31,594 bases of DNA from Treponema sp. (GTDB taxonomy: Bacteria; Spirochaetota; Spirochaetia; Treponematales; Treponemataceae): NCBI GenBank assembly GCA_017617145.1, contig JAFZWX010000113.1, positions 1 to 31,594 on the forward strand, in the 5' to 3' direction. The position numbers and the translations under genes are program-made. Every line of letters starts with the position of its first letter. Position 1 is the first letter of the stretch. The notes beneath the pieces are model-generated. The model was not told where the DNA came from and did not search any database. It saw only the letters and a list, made by a program, of their open reading frames with translations. This document shows positions 19,652 to 28,530 of this stretch, piece by piece.

Positions 19652-22150
19652 ATGAAACAAGCTATTAAAAAATTAGGATTATTGCTTACAATTGTTACAA
19701 CATTATTTGTAACAGGTTGTGATGATTTGAATCGTATTCTCAATAATTCTAAGGAAACTACTGTAACAATTTATGTTATTGAAAATGGAACGCCAAAGGC
19801 TGAAACCTTCACTATTGAACCAGGCGACAATCTTGCTTCCATTCCTGAGCTCGCAAATGATCCTGTTTTAGAAGGATATGAGTTTTTAGGTTATTACACT
19901 CATAATGATGTAAAATTTGAAAAAACAACTCCTATTCAAACAAGTCTTGTTCTATTTGCTAAATTTTCTAAGGAAACGACAACAACAGACGAACAGGGAA
20001 ATACAACAACAACTACAACTACTACAGAAACAAAAGAAAATGGAACTTCAACTTCATCTGTTGAAGTATCGACATCAACAGACGAAGAAGGAAATACAAC
20101 AACAACTACAACTACTACAACTACCACTACAGAAACAAAAGAAGATGGTTCTTCTTCTGTAACAGAAACTGTTATAGAAAATAATGATGGAACAACACAG
20201 ACTTCTACAGAAACAACTACAACAGATTCTGAAGGTAAAACACAAACAGAAACAACAACAACTGTTGATATAAAACCAGAAAGCAATACTACTGTTCACC
20301 AGCTGGTTGAAAAAGGTATAGCTTGTCTTGCTAAAGAAATTCCTGATGTTGGTTCTGCTCAGGCTTATTTTAACAAGGCTTATGAATTAGATCCTGATGA
20401 TAATGAAGCTAAGATTTATTCCGCTCTTGCTGATATTACAAGCGTAGCTACAAACAAAAAAATTCAGAAGTTCTTTAAAGATCATCTTGGTATAAAAAAT
20501 TACCCTTCTTCTACTAATGCACTCATTTCTGGACAATGGCTTATGTCTGCAGAATATAAAGACGAATATTCAGCTCGTTTCAGCGGTGTTAGACTTACAG
20601 AAGTTAAAAATCCAAATGATTACAGTTATTATTATAAGGTTTCTATAGATAAAAATAGTTCTTCTTCTAAACCATACGATGAATTTGAGGAGTATTATTC
20701 TGAAAAAACTGGAATAAACCAATATTATACAAATTATTACACTTGGGAACCAATAACTGTAAATAATACAGTTTACTATGTATCAAGAGACATTAAAGCA
20801 GAACTTGAAGATCGTTTACAAGGTGTAGAAGAATATGCATTCTTACCAAACGAAAACAGGGATTATTTTTTTAATGGTGATTATTATTCCAAATATGCTT
20901 ATGTTACCGCTGATGACAATGGTGAGTATTGGGCACAGTTACCTCGTAACAAAGCCGGAGATGCAACTCCATATGAACTTAATTGGGTAGAGGTAGATTA
21001 TACCTATCCAGTAACTCTATATGCTATGGAATTCGATGATCTTAGTAACCAAGACTGGTTCAAGATTCAGGCCGAAACACCAGCGTATCTCGGTTATTTG
21101 TTTAGTGCTAATTTGCTTAAAGGCAATGTAGATGGTCTGGATTCTGCAATTGATGACTTGTATGATGCAATGTTCAACAGCGATGAATATAAGAATGCCT
21201 GCAAGAAAATTAACGCTATCGATGCTCCTGTTCTTCTTCCTTCTGCTGTAGTTCAAGGCTTACACCTTCAGGAAATGTTTGGAAATGAAGAAGTAAAAGT
21301 TGGTGAAACAGAGCTTAAGCTTATAAAGAGCGCACTTGATATTTTCAAAGGAATTTTTGAATACATCCAATGCTATAGCTTTAACACCGACCTTTCTATA
21401 TTAAAGACTCTTTTCGTAGAAGAAAATACACAACAAGTATTCATGAACGCTTTACTAAATAAGATAGCTGATCGTGATACATCAATTGACCCTATTTCAA
21501 ATGGATTCCTTTCTGTACGCAGTGAAGAAAAAATGGCCGATTCAAAAGCAACCTTTATTGGTGTAATCGATGACCTTATTGCTTCTTATGATTCAATTAC
21601 AGGAACAGAATCTATCTATCCTGGTGTAATCAGCGATAATGTAAAGAAAATAGCTGTTCTTAGAGATGCTGCTTTTGAATTAAAGAATGCAATCAAAGAA
21701 GGTAAGGAATTCTATATTCCAATTGATGTAGTAAAGAATGAACCTGCCGCCTGGCCACTTGCTTCTGGTCCATCAGTTTACACTCTTGACTGTGGAAAAC
21801 TGTTTACAGCAGGACAGTTCGCTATTGATAAGCTCATAGAACTTGATTCTAAAAATAAGCCTGTATTCTATGCAAACGGTCAGAAAATTACTTCTTCTGA
21901 TAAATTTGTAAAATTATTAGAGGAAACAGAAACAGAGATTCAACTGTCTATAAATATTCTTGCAGCAAAGTCTTTATATGAAGTTATTAATATTCCTGGT
22001 ATACCGTCTCAGATTCAACCTGTTAAGCTTTCTGGAGATATGTATATGATTGGTATATTCCTTTATAACTACTACTATGGAGGCTTTGAAGAAGCTATTG
22101 ATGAAATGCGTGGAGAAGATGGCTCTATCGCATTCTTTCAAAACAATTAA
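19652..22150 (+). CDS. Large lipoprotein with InlB B-repeat-like domain, Thr-rich stalk and TPR-like region
   Basis: The 832-residue product has a lipoprotein signal ending in VTGC (Cys23). Residues ~35-105 resemble an InlB B-repeat (Listeria-Bacteroides type): TVTIYVIENG, GYEFLGYYTHNDVKF and a final ALFAKF-like strand. Residues ~110-207 are a Thr-rich low-complexity stalk made of imperfect repeats (TDEEGNTTTT..., TETKEDG). A TPR-like stretch follows (AQAYFNKAYELDPDDNEAKIYSAL) and then a long unassigned alpha/beta region. The start at 19652 is preferred because of GGAGGT upstream and the signal peptide; the frame is open back to 19565. Surface exposure is inferred. An intrinsic terminator follows. 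Confidence 0.85.
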   Translation: MKQAIKKLGLLLTIVTTLFVTGCDDLNRILNNSKETTVTIYVIENGTPKAETFTIEPGDNLASIPELANDPVLEGYEFLGYYTHNDVKFEKTTPIQTSLVLFAKFSKETTTTDEQGNTTTTTTTTETKENGTSTSSVEVSTSTDEEGNTTTTTTTTTTTTETKEDGSSSVTETVIENNDGTTQTSTETTTTDSEGKTQTETTTTVDIKPESNTTVHQLVEKGIACLAKEIPDVGSAQAYFNKAYELDPDDNEAKIYSALADITSVATNKKIQKFFKDHLGIKNYPSSTNALISGQWLMSAEYKDEYSARFSGVRLTEVKNPNDYSYYYKVSIDKNSSSSKPYDEFEEYYSEKTGINQYYTNYYTWEPITVNNTVYYVSRDIKAELEDRLQGVEEYAFLPNENRDYFFNGDYYSKYAYVTADDNGEYWAQLPRNKAGDATPYELNWVEVDYTYPVTLYAMEFDDLSNQDWFKIQAETPAYLGYLFSANLLKGNVDGLDSAIDDLYDAMFNSDEYKNACKKINAIDAPVLLPSAVVQGLHLQEMFGNEEVKVGETELKLIKSALDIFKGIFEYIQCYSFNTDLSILKTLFVEENTQQVFMNALLNKIADRDTSIDPISNGFLSVRSEEKMADSKATFIGVIDDLIASYDSITGTESIYPGVISDNVKKIAVLRDAAFELKNAIKEGKEFYIPIDVVKNEPAAWPLASGPSVYTLDCGKLFTAGQFAIDKLIELDSKNKPVFYANGQKITSSDKFVKLLEETETEIQLSINILAAKSLYEVINIPGIPSQIQPVKLSGDMYMIGIFLYNYYYGGFEEAIDEMRGEDGSIAFFQNN
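19978..20275 (+). repeat. Thr-rich tandem repeat tract inside the 832-aa lipoprotein gene
   Basis: Two imperfect units begin near 19985 and 20080, each running ACAGACGAA, GGAAATACAACAACAAC and ACAGAAACAAAAGAA, and differing mainly in the number of ACT/ACA triplets. A shorter related unit follows. All length changes would be in multiples of three, so slippage would change stalk length without breaking the frame. Confidence 0.8.
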
Positions 22151-22165
22151 TTAAAATATTGTCAC

Positions 22166-22208
22166 CCGTCATTACTACTTTTTCGCTGGTAATGACGGGT
22201 CTTTTTTT
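22166..22208 (+). terminator. Intrinsic terminator after the 832-aa lipoprotein gene
   Basis: CCCGTCATTAC (22166-22176) pairs perfectly over 11 bp with GTAATGACGGG (22190-22200) around a 13-nt loop, and a T-run follows. The GTCATT/AATGAC motif resembles the ends of the dispersed repeats, but the loop is not TCAAG. Confidence 0.85.
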
Positions 22209-22234
22209 CTTTTGTACGATAACCCCTTTTTCTT

Positions 22235-23485
22235 ATGAAAAAGTTTTTTATATTCCTGAACATTCTGATTTTTTTCTCGATTCCCTTTTTTCCCAATGAA
22301 AATTTTCAGTTTTCGCTGAACACAAAAGGCGGTACACTTTTTATAGACAAAACAGGTAAAAGCTTTGATTACGGTTCTAGTTTTGATATGTCTATTGATA
22401 CATCAAAACCAGACAGCACAAATTCCAGCGCTCTTTTTATAAATGCCGGTTATTATGGTGCAAACTTTAATCTTAAATCATTCAATTCAAAGCTTCAAAA
22501 TGTTTCTTTAAACACTGGTTTCACATCTGATCGCTGGAAGCTTTCGTTTGGTGGTGCTTTTGGTAATCTGCCTGGAAAAACCACAGTTTATTTTGAAAAT
22601 TTTAAAGCAACTATAAATGATTTTTCGTATAATTGCGGTTTTACAAGCTTTTCATACATTTTTACAGATGATATCAGAACACAGCTTACACTAATTGCTG
22701 CAAATCAAAAATCAAATCAGGGCGATTTATATTATTTCTTTGGTCATTTTAATATTCCTTCGTTGTATGGATGCCTGTTAAAAATCACTCTTCCCTTTGA
22801 TTTTTATCTTGATTCAGGATGCTTTATTTCTAATATTGCCATTTTTAGCCAGATTGAAAATCAAATAGGCGACGGAATAGTAAATTTATATGACTGTTTC
22901 TTGGGCAAAAACTGGATTTTTTCAACTAATCATCAGTTAGATTCAAAAATTGGCTTTGTTTATTGCGATTTAAAAGGATTATGTACCTTAACATCACAAG
23001 ATCAAAATGAAATGCTGTTCCCATTCTCCTATTTTCATGCAGATTGCAATTCTAATCTGGAATTCTTAAGCCTTGGAGCCGACTATACTTTTCAATCCGG
23101 AAATTTATCGTTTTCAATTAATTCCCTTGTTCTTGTTAATGTATACACTTATTTGCATTATTATCTGAAAGAAACCTACAAAAAAAACATGTTTTATGAT
23201 GGATCAATTGAACGACACGAAGATACTATTTCTTTTTCAAGATGCGATTCTCTTCTAACACTCAATGCAAGGCTTGATTATTATGCAAACTTTTCATCAT
23301 CTTTTAAGACAAACTTCTTTATCAGTAAAAAATTTCTTATTCCTATTCTTTCATCTTCAACAAATGAATTATTTTCGGATTTTGTAACTTCACAACCTAC
23401 AGAATCAACTTCATCTCAAACATCATTTTACTTGAAAACAGTTCTTTTATCGGGCATAACCTTTGGTGTATCTTTATATTTTTAA
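22235..23485 (+). CDS. Predicted outer-membrane beta-barrel protein
   Basis: The 416-residue product has a signal peptide (about 1-20, MKKFFIFLNILIFFSIPFF) without a lipobox Cys. It then consists largely of alternating polar/hydrophobic strands with aromatic girdles (for example WKLSFGGAFGNL, FDFYLDSGCFISN, LSFSINSLVLV). The last strand ends in Phe (ITFGVSLYF), the usual C-terminal signature for the outer-membrane BAM machinery. No family is recognised. No Shine-Dalgarno is visible upstream of the ATG; a -10-like TACGAT (22215-22220) suggests a leader of only ~8 nt. It lies between two large surface lipoprotein genes, so export or surface display partnership is possible. Confidence 0.75.
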   Translation: MKKFFIFLNILIFFSIPFFPNENFQFSLNTKGGTLFIDKTGKSFDYGSSFDMSIDTSKPDSTNSSALFINAGYYGANFNLKSFNSKLQNVSLNTGFTSDRWKLSFGGAFGNLPGKTTVYFENFKATINDFSYNCGFTSFSYIFTDDIRTQLTLIAANQKSNQGDLYYFFGHFNIPSLYGCLLKITLPFDFYLDSGCFISNIAIFSQIENQIGDGIVNLYDCFLGKNWIFSTNHQLDSKIGFVYCDLKGLCTLTSQDQNEMLFPFSYFHADCNSNLEFLSLGADYTFQSGNLSFSINSLVLVNVYTYLHYYLKETYKKNMFYDGSIERHEDTISFSRCDSLLTLNARLDYYANFSSSFKTNFFISKKFLIPILSSSTNELFSDFVTSQPTESTSSQTSFYLKTVLLSGITFGVSLYF

Positions 23486-23523
23486 GTAAATCCTTACACT
23501 TATACTCCCATCCCACAAATTTA

Positions 23524-23551
23524 TTGCAGTATTTCCCATATATGCTATAAT
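23524..23551 (+). promoter_or_regulatory. Promoter of the BspA-like gene, leaderless type
   Basis: -35 TTGCAG (23524-23529), a 16-nt spacer and consensus -10 TATAAT (23546-23551). The -10 ends 6 nt before the ATG and the gap TATTTT has no Shine-Dalgarno. Confidence 0.7.
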
Positions 23552-23557
23552 TATTTT

Positions 23558-26500
23558 ATGAAAAATAAGCTTTTCTCTTTTAATCATTCGTTTTTTAAGG
23601 TTGTTGGTTGGGTTTCGATACTTTTTTTGGGAATCCTTTTTATTTCTTGTGGAAATGCATTTAATTCCCGTCACTCAAAATCTGACTCTGTAGATGTTTC
23701 GCTCTCAATTCCATCAGAAATTCTTAAATCAATTGCAGAACGAGATGCAGTTGCAGAACAAGCGCTGGCAGAAAATCAGACTGTTTCTGTAGAAGTTTAC
23801 TTTTATATAGACGGAAATCCGCCAATAAAGCAAACAAGCGAGGTTTTTGACAAACAAAAAGGAAAAGTTTTTGTTTTCCCGGAAGTCCCAATTGGTTCAA
23901 AAGTCCAGGCAACAGCCACAATAAAAATTGGAAACAAAGAATACCAGGGTGCTTCAAAAGTTGTAGAAGTAGTCGATGAAGAAACAACTCTTTTGCTGAA
24001 ATTAACAGTTTCGCGACAGTATCTTGAGCTTACAATTGAAGAAGCTATTGAACAGGTAAAAAATGTCAGAGTCAATTCTAATCTTAAAATAACAGGCGCA
24101 GTAACAAATGAACAGGTTGAAGAACTTTTTGATTCCATGCGTAATGTTGCCGGAAATGTTTTCTTTAATCTTGATTTAAGTGACACTACCGGACTTACAA
24201 CATTACTTGACGGAACAGGTTATGTACAAAGCTATTCTTTACCTGCTTCTTTGGAATCCATAAGTGAAGGTGTTTTGTCTTATGGCGGATGGATTGAAGA
24301 TATTTCATTTCCAAACGGAAATAATAATTTTACTATTGATAATAATGTATTGTTCAATAAGGATAAAACAGTTCTTATAAGAGTTATCACTGCAAAACTA
24401 TTTGGTGGTGAATATACTATTCCTTCAAGCGTAACAAAAATCGAATACGGAGCATTTTATAATTGCTGGTTTGAAACAATTAATATTCCTTCGAATGTTG
24501 AAGAAATTGGCTCAAGAGCATTTGATTCTTCTTATAATTTAAAATCAATAACTGTAGACGCTGCCAACAAGTTTTATAAATCAGTAGATGATGTTTTATT
24601 TACTGCAGATGGTAAGAAATTAATACAATTTCCTTTGGCAAAAAATATTGACTCTTACTCCATTCCTGAGGGTACAGAAATAATTGGTAAAAACGCATTT
24701 GCCTCTAATAGTTTGTTAAAGACTGTTACTATTCCTTCAAGCATTGCTCAAATAGAGAGCGCAGCTTTTTCCTATTCAAAAATTGAAACCATAACTTTTG
24801 AAAATCCTAATGGATGGTTTGACAGTAATGGAAACGCTATAAACCCTTCTGTTTTACAAAACAGTGACAATTTAATAAATAATGACGCAGAAGCTTGTCT
24901 TGTTTGGGAAACCCTTTCCAAAATGATTACCATACCTGTTAGTTCTGATAATTTGTATGAAGCAATCAGTTCTTACTCAGGTAAAAGTCTTGTTTTGTAC
25001 GAGGTTTCTGGAACTTTTACCGAAGATGATTTGTACAATATTAAAGAGCTTATTGTTGATAAACTTAATTCTGATTGGTACTGGCGTCGTTATGTTTCAC
25101 TTGATTTACGAAAAACAACCGGATTAACAGAAATTTACTATGATCTTCCAGTTCCTACTTTAGGAATCCCTGCTTCCGTAACAAGAATAGCAGATTCTGC
25201 TTTATATAATGTTCAAAACATTCTTCTTAGTTCCGAAAGCAAATCTTTCGTTCTGGAAGATGATGTTTTATATACAGCAGATAAAACACACCTTATATGG
25301 TATTCAAAAAATAAACAAGATAAAGAATTCTCTATTCCTTCTACTGTAACGACAACAGGAAATTGGGCTTTCTATGGAAACTCATTTATTGAAAAAATAA
25401 CGCTTCCTCAAGGCTTAATTCAATTAGGAGATACGACCACATATAATAGTTGTGGATTATCTGGTTGTGATAATCTTAAAACAATTGTCGTAGCACAAGG
25501 AAATAACAATTATATAGTAGTTGATGGTGTTTTATTTACAAAAGATAAAAAAGCATTAGTTTTTTATCCACCAGAAAAACAAGATACATCATATACGATT
25601 CCAAACGGAACTGACTTAATCTGTTGGGGTGCAATTAAAAATAATAAATATCTCAAACAAATTACAATTCCAGAATCTGTTACTAAAATAGGCAGTAGTA
25701 ATTTTATGGATTGTGAATCACTTGAAACTATTATTTTTAAAGATACTGTCGGCTGGGCTATGAACAATGGTCCTAACAAACAATCTGTTACAGCAGCTGA
25801 ACTTCAAAATCCAGCAAGTTACAGATGGAGTTTCCAAGGTGGTACAGAATTATTAATCAATTATATATTGATTAAGGGAGATAATGGATCTTCGGAAAAT
25901 AATACAAATAATGATGATGAACCAGAGAACACTTCTGCTTGTGAATTATATTATTCAACTATATTATTATACGATGAATCCCAGCTTGGTAATTATAGTG
26001 AAACACTAAAATATCTAAAAACTATAGGATGTGTTTTACAAACAGATTATACAATATCAGACAATAAATTTATTCTAACCTATTCTGGATTATCAAAGGT
26101 AATATCATTTGCCGCAGCTGATAATGCAAAAGGTTTTGCTGTCTATGACAATCAATCTGTAAGAGAATTAACAAATAGCACCTATGATTTATTGTTGAAT
26201 GAGTTACAAGAAACAACTGATTATACAATTACAGATAATGGTCTTATTATTCATCTAACAGAAACCGGATATCCAAAAGCTTTATCGCTTCTGCCAATAA
26301 CTATTCAATATAACGATTCCCTTTCATTTAATGTGGCAGCGGTTCCAACAGATTCTGGAATTCGTTTTTCTTTCAGTAATTTACCTGTAGGTAAAGAAAT
26401 AAAAATATCTACACCTCCTATAGAAACAGAGTATAATGAAACAATTTACAATGAACTTTTCCGTTATAACATTCAAAGTTCAACAGTTGATTTGGTAGAT

Positions 26501-28528
26501 ATATATGTAAGTGAAGGTGAAAGAAGACACTATACAATACAACTTATTGAAAACGGTTATCAAGTATTAACAAGCGCTCCAATAACTGTTATATCAACAG
26601 GTGGTAGTGGTGATTTAGAAATAAGAGCCGTACAACAAAACGATGGTATTCTTGTAACAATGCCTTCTCAAATTCCTTTGAAATATTTACAAAGAATAGA
26701 TTGTACAAATAATCGACAAGATTCTTTAGCTTATCTCGATTACAATTGTTACAACACTTCATATTTAGACATATACACAATACCAAATCATAAATACTAT
26801 TATACATTACAGACTTATAATATTGATTTCAATGATGATCAGAATATTAGATATTGTCCTAGTGTAAAATATGTCACAATTATTGCAGAATCAGGAATTG
26901 GAGATTTTAGTCTTACAAATGAACCAAGTGCTTATGTTGATGAAAAATCTCAAACATTTGTTTTCAGCACAAAACCTGTTATTAACGTTTCAACCTCTGA
27001 TCTTCAAAAAATTGATGGCTCAATAGATTTGCAAATCAGCTATTCAGATCCAATTTCATACTTTGTATCATCACTTTATTATCCAATAAAACCAATTAGT
27101 AGCAGTAATTCTGTGGATATTTCTGATTGGTATTCTGATACAAATTTCAAAGGTCATACTCTTATTCCAAATGTATCTCCAGTTGACTCTTCTGGAAAAT
27201 ATAGAATTAATATGTTTGACATTCCTTTAGCAGACAATAGAACAAGTTCTTTCTATATTGAACACTACTATTGTGATAAGTTGTCTAATTTACCACAACA
27301 AATTGTAATTCCTGATGATACACAACAAACAACCCCATCTTCGGATATTGATGATGATGCAAAATGTCTTATATATTATGATGACATTCTCATTGGTGGT
27401 GGTGAAGAAAATAGTTATGATTACTCCGAAATGTTAGAAATGCTGGTTTATTATTTCGGCTGTAAAGAAACAGATTATACAATAACAAGCTCTACAGAAA
27501 ACGGAACGACTATTGCAATAATAAAGCTTAATGATTCTGGATTGGATAAAATGCTTTCTGCTTTGTCTCAACCACAAGATCCAGACGAAACCCCGGAAAC
27601 AATAGTTGCAATTGCCACCTACGACAATCAAATGGTTTATCCTTTATCAGAAGATGTTTTAGAAGAATTACCAAATTATCTTAACGATGAAGAATATACA
27701 ATAACAAATGAAGGAAAGATAGTTCGGTTAACGCTCTCTGGATATACAAAACTATTATCAAACAATTCATCTTCAGGATCTTCTGATTCAGGAACCGGAC
27801 AAGGATCTACTTCAGAACAAGGAACATCAGAATCAACAGAAAATTTGCCGACAATAACTGCAAAAATGGAAGGTTCAAAAGTTTTACTCACTGTTTCTAA
27901 TTTTGACACAAATGAAATTATTACAGGTATTTCTATTAGCAGAACCAGGTATACAAAAGGGGAAAATGTTTATGAATCATACTGTACCCTTATGCCTACT
28001 GGTAGTGACATTTCACAGTATATCGAAAATGGAGTTTTTACAATTTATGACGAATTTATTACACCAAATACCGGATACCAATATATAGCTAGAATTAGTT
28101 ATAATAAAAGCGAAATATATTCATCATATCTTAACTTCACGACAGGGAACGGAACATATTTAGGTGAACTATTAATCACAAATTCACCTGCTATTGAAAT
28201 TGATACCGATAATCTGACAGCTGCTTATACTACACCTCCAAAATTTGGTTCTCTTCCAGAAACGGTTAGCAATGCGATTACGTTTGAAAGCATCTATATT
28301 GCATACTACAACTATGAAAGTAATTGGATTTGCATTAGCGGAGGTAAAGATACCTTAGGTATCGGTGGATCTTTATCAATTACAAAAGAAAATCTTTCTG
28401 GTAAAACCTGGACTCTAGACGATAGTTTTGGTTATTATGTAGGTGCTTATTATAATAATGTTTATATCCAAGTAACTAATCATCTTCTAGAACCATTTGA
28501 AGGTATCCCAGAATCAGTTACTTTTTAG
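23558..28528 (+). CDS. BspA-like leucine-rich-repeat surface lipoprotein, 1656 aa
   Basis: A giant lipoprotein with a lipobox FISC (Cys31). An N-terminal beta domain (about 35-150) is followed by two similar blocks of BspA-type LRR_5 repeats (about 150-450 and 465-775). The repeats read YTIPSSVTKIEYGAF, INIPSNVEEIGSRAFDSS, SIPEGTEIIGKNAF. Each block opens with a LDLxxTTGLT segment and ends with a GW segment. An acidic Asn/Ser linker leads to a module (794-911) that recurs at 1268-1401, each containing two DYTIT/EYTIT half-repeats, with Fn3-like beta regions between and after. BspA proteins bind host matrix or other bacteria. Here an adhesin role is inferred. The start follows a TATAAT by 6 nt without a ribosome site. 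It ends 2 bp from a convergent gene. Confidence 0.88.
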   Translation: MKNKLFSFNHSFFKVVGWVSILFLGILFISCGNAFNSRHSKSDSVDVSLSIPSEILKSIAERDAVAEQALAENQTVSVEVYFYIDGNPPIKQTSEVFDKQKGKVFVFPEVPIGSKVQATATIKIGNKEYQGASKVVEVVDEETTLLLKLTVSRQYLELTIEEAIEQVKNVRVNSNLKITGAVTNEQVEELFDSMRNVAGNVFFNLDLSDTTGLTTLLDGTGYVQSYSLPASLESISEGVLSYGGWIEDISFPNGNNNFTIDNNVLFNKDKTVLIRVITAKLFGGEYTIPSSVTKIEYGAFYNCWFETINIPSNVEEIGSRAFDSSYNLKSITVDAANKFYKSVDDVLFTADGKKLIQFPLAKNIDSYSIPEGTEIIGKNAFASNSLLKTVTIPSSIAQIESAAFSYSKIETITFENPNGWFDSNGNAINPSVLQNSDNLINNDAEACLVWETLSKMITIPVSSDNLYEAISSYSGKSLVLYEVSGTFTEDDLYNIKELIVDKLNSDWYWRRYVSLDLRKTTGLTEIYYDLPVPTLGIPASVTRIADSALYNVQNILLSSESKSFVLEDDVLYTADKTHLIWYSKNKQDKEFSIPSTVTTTGNWAFYGNSFIEKITLPQGLIQLGDTTTYNSCGLSGCDNLKTIVVAQGNNNYIVVDGVLFTKDKKALVFYPPEKQDTSYTIPNGTDLICWGAIKNNKYLKQITIPESVTKIGSSNFMDCESLETIIFKDTVGWAMNNGPNKQSVTAAELQNPASYRWSFQGGTELLINYILIKGDNGSSENNTNNDDEPENTSACELYYSTILLYDESQLGNYSETLKYLKTIGCVLQTDYTISDNKFILTYSGLSKVISFAAADNAKGFAVYDNQSVRELTNSTYDLLLNELQETTDYTITDNGLIIHLTETGYPKALSLLPITIQYNDSLSFNVAAVPTDSGIRFSFSNLPVGKEIKISTPPIETEYNETIYNELFRYNIQSSTVDLVDIYVSEGERRHYTIQLIENGYQVLTSAPITVISTGGSGDLEIRAVQQNDGILVTMPSQIPLKYLQRIDCTNNRQDSLAYLDYNCYNTSYLDIYTIPNHKYYYTLQTYNIDFNDDQNIRYCPSVKYVTIIAESGIGDFSLTNEPSAYVDEKSQTFVFSTKPVINVSTSDLQKIDGSIDLQISYSDPISYFVSSLYYPIKPISSSNSVDISDWYSDTNFKGHTLIPNVSPVDSSGKYRINMFDIPLADNRTSSFYIEHYYCDKLSNLPQQIVIPDDTQQTTPSSDIDDDAKCLIYYDDILIGGGEENSYDYSEMLEMLVYYFGCKETDYTITSSTENGTTIAIIKLNDSGLDKMLSALSQPQDPDETPETIVAIATYDNQMVYPLSEDVLEELPNYLNDEEYTITNEGKIVRLTLSGYTKLLSNNSSSGSSDSGTGQGSTSEQGTSESTENLPTITAKMEGSKVLLTVSNFDTNEIITGISISRTRYTKGENVYESYCTLMPTGSDISQYIENGVFTIYDEFITPNTGYQYIARISYNKSEIYSSYLNFTTGNGTYLGELLITNSPAIEIDTDNLTAAYTTPPKFGSLPETVSNAITFESIYIAYYNYESNWICISGGKDTLGIGGSLSITKENLSGKTWTLDDSFGYYVGAYYNNVYIQVTNHLLEPFEGIPESVTF

Positions 28529-28530
28529 AT

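Noticed and set aside
19936..20286. Antisense frame with long valine runs opposite the Thr-rich tract
   Set aside because: Poly-Val is the mirror of ACA/ACT triplets; no start signal is present.
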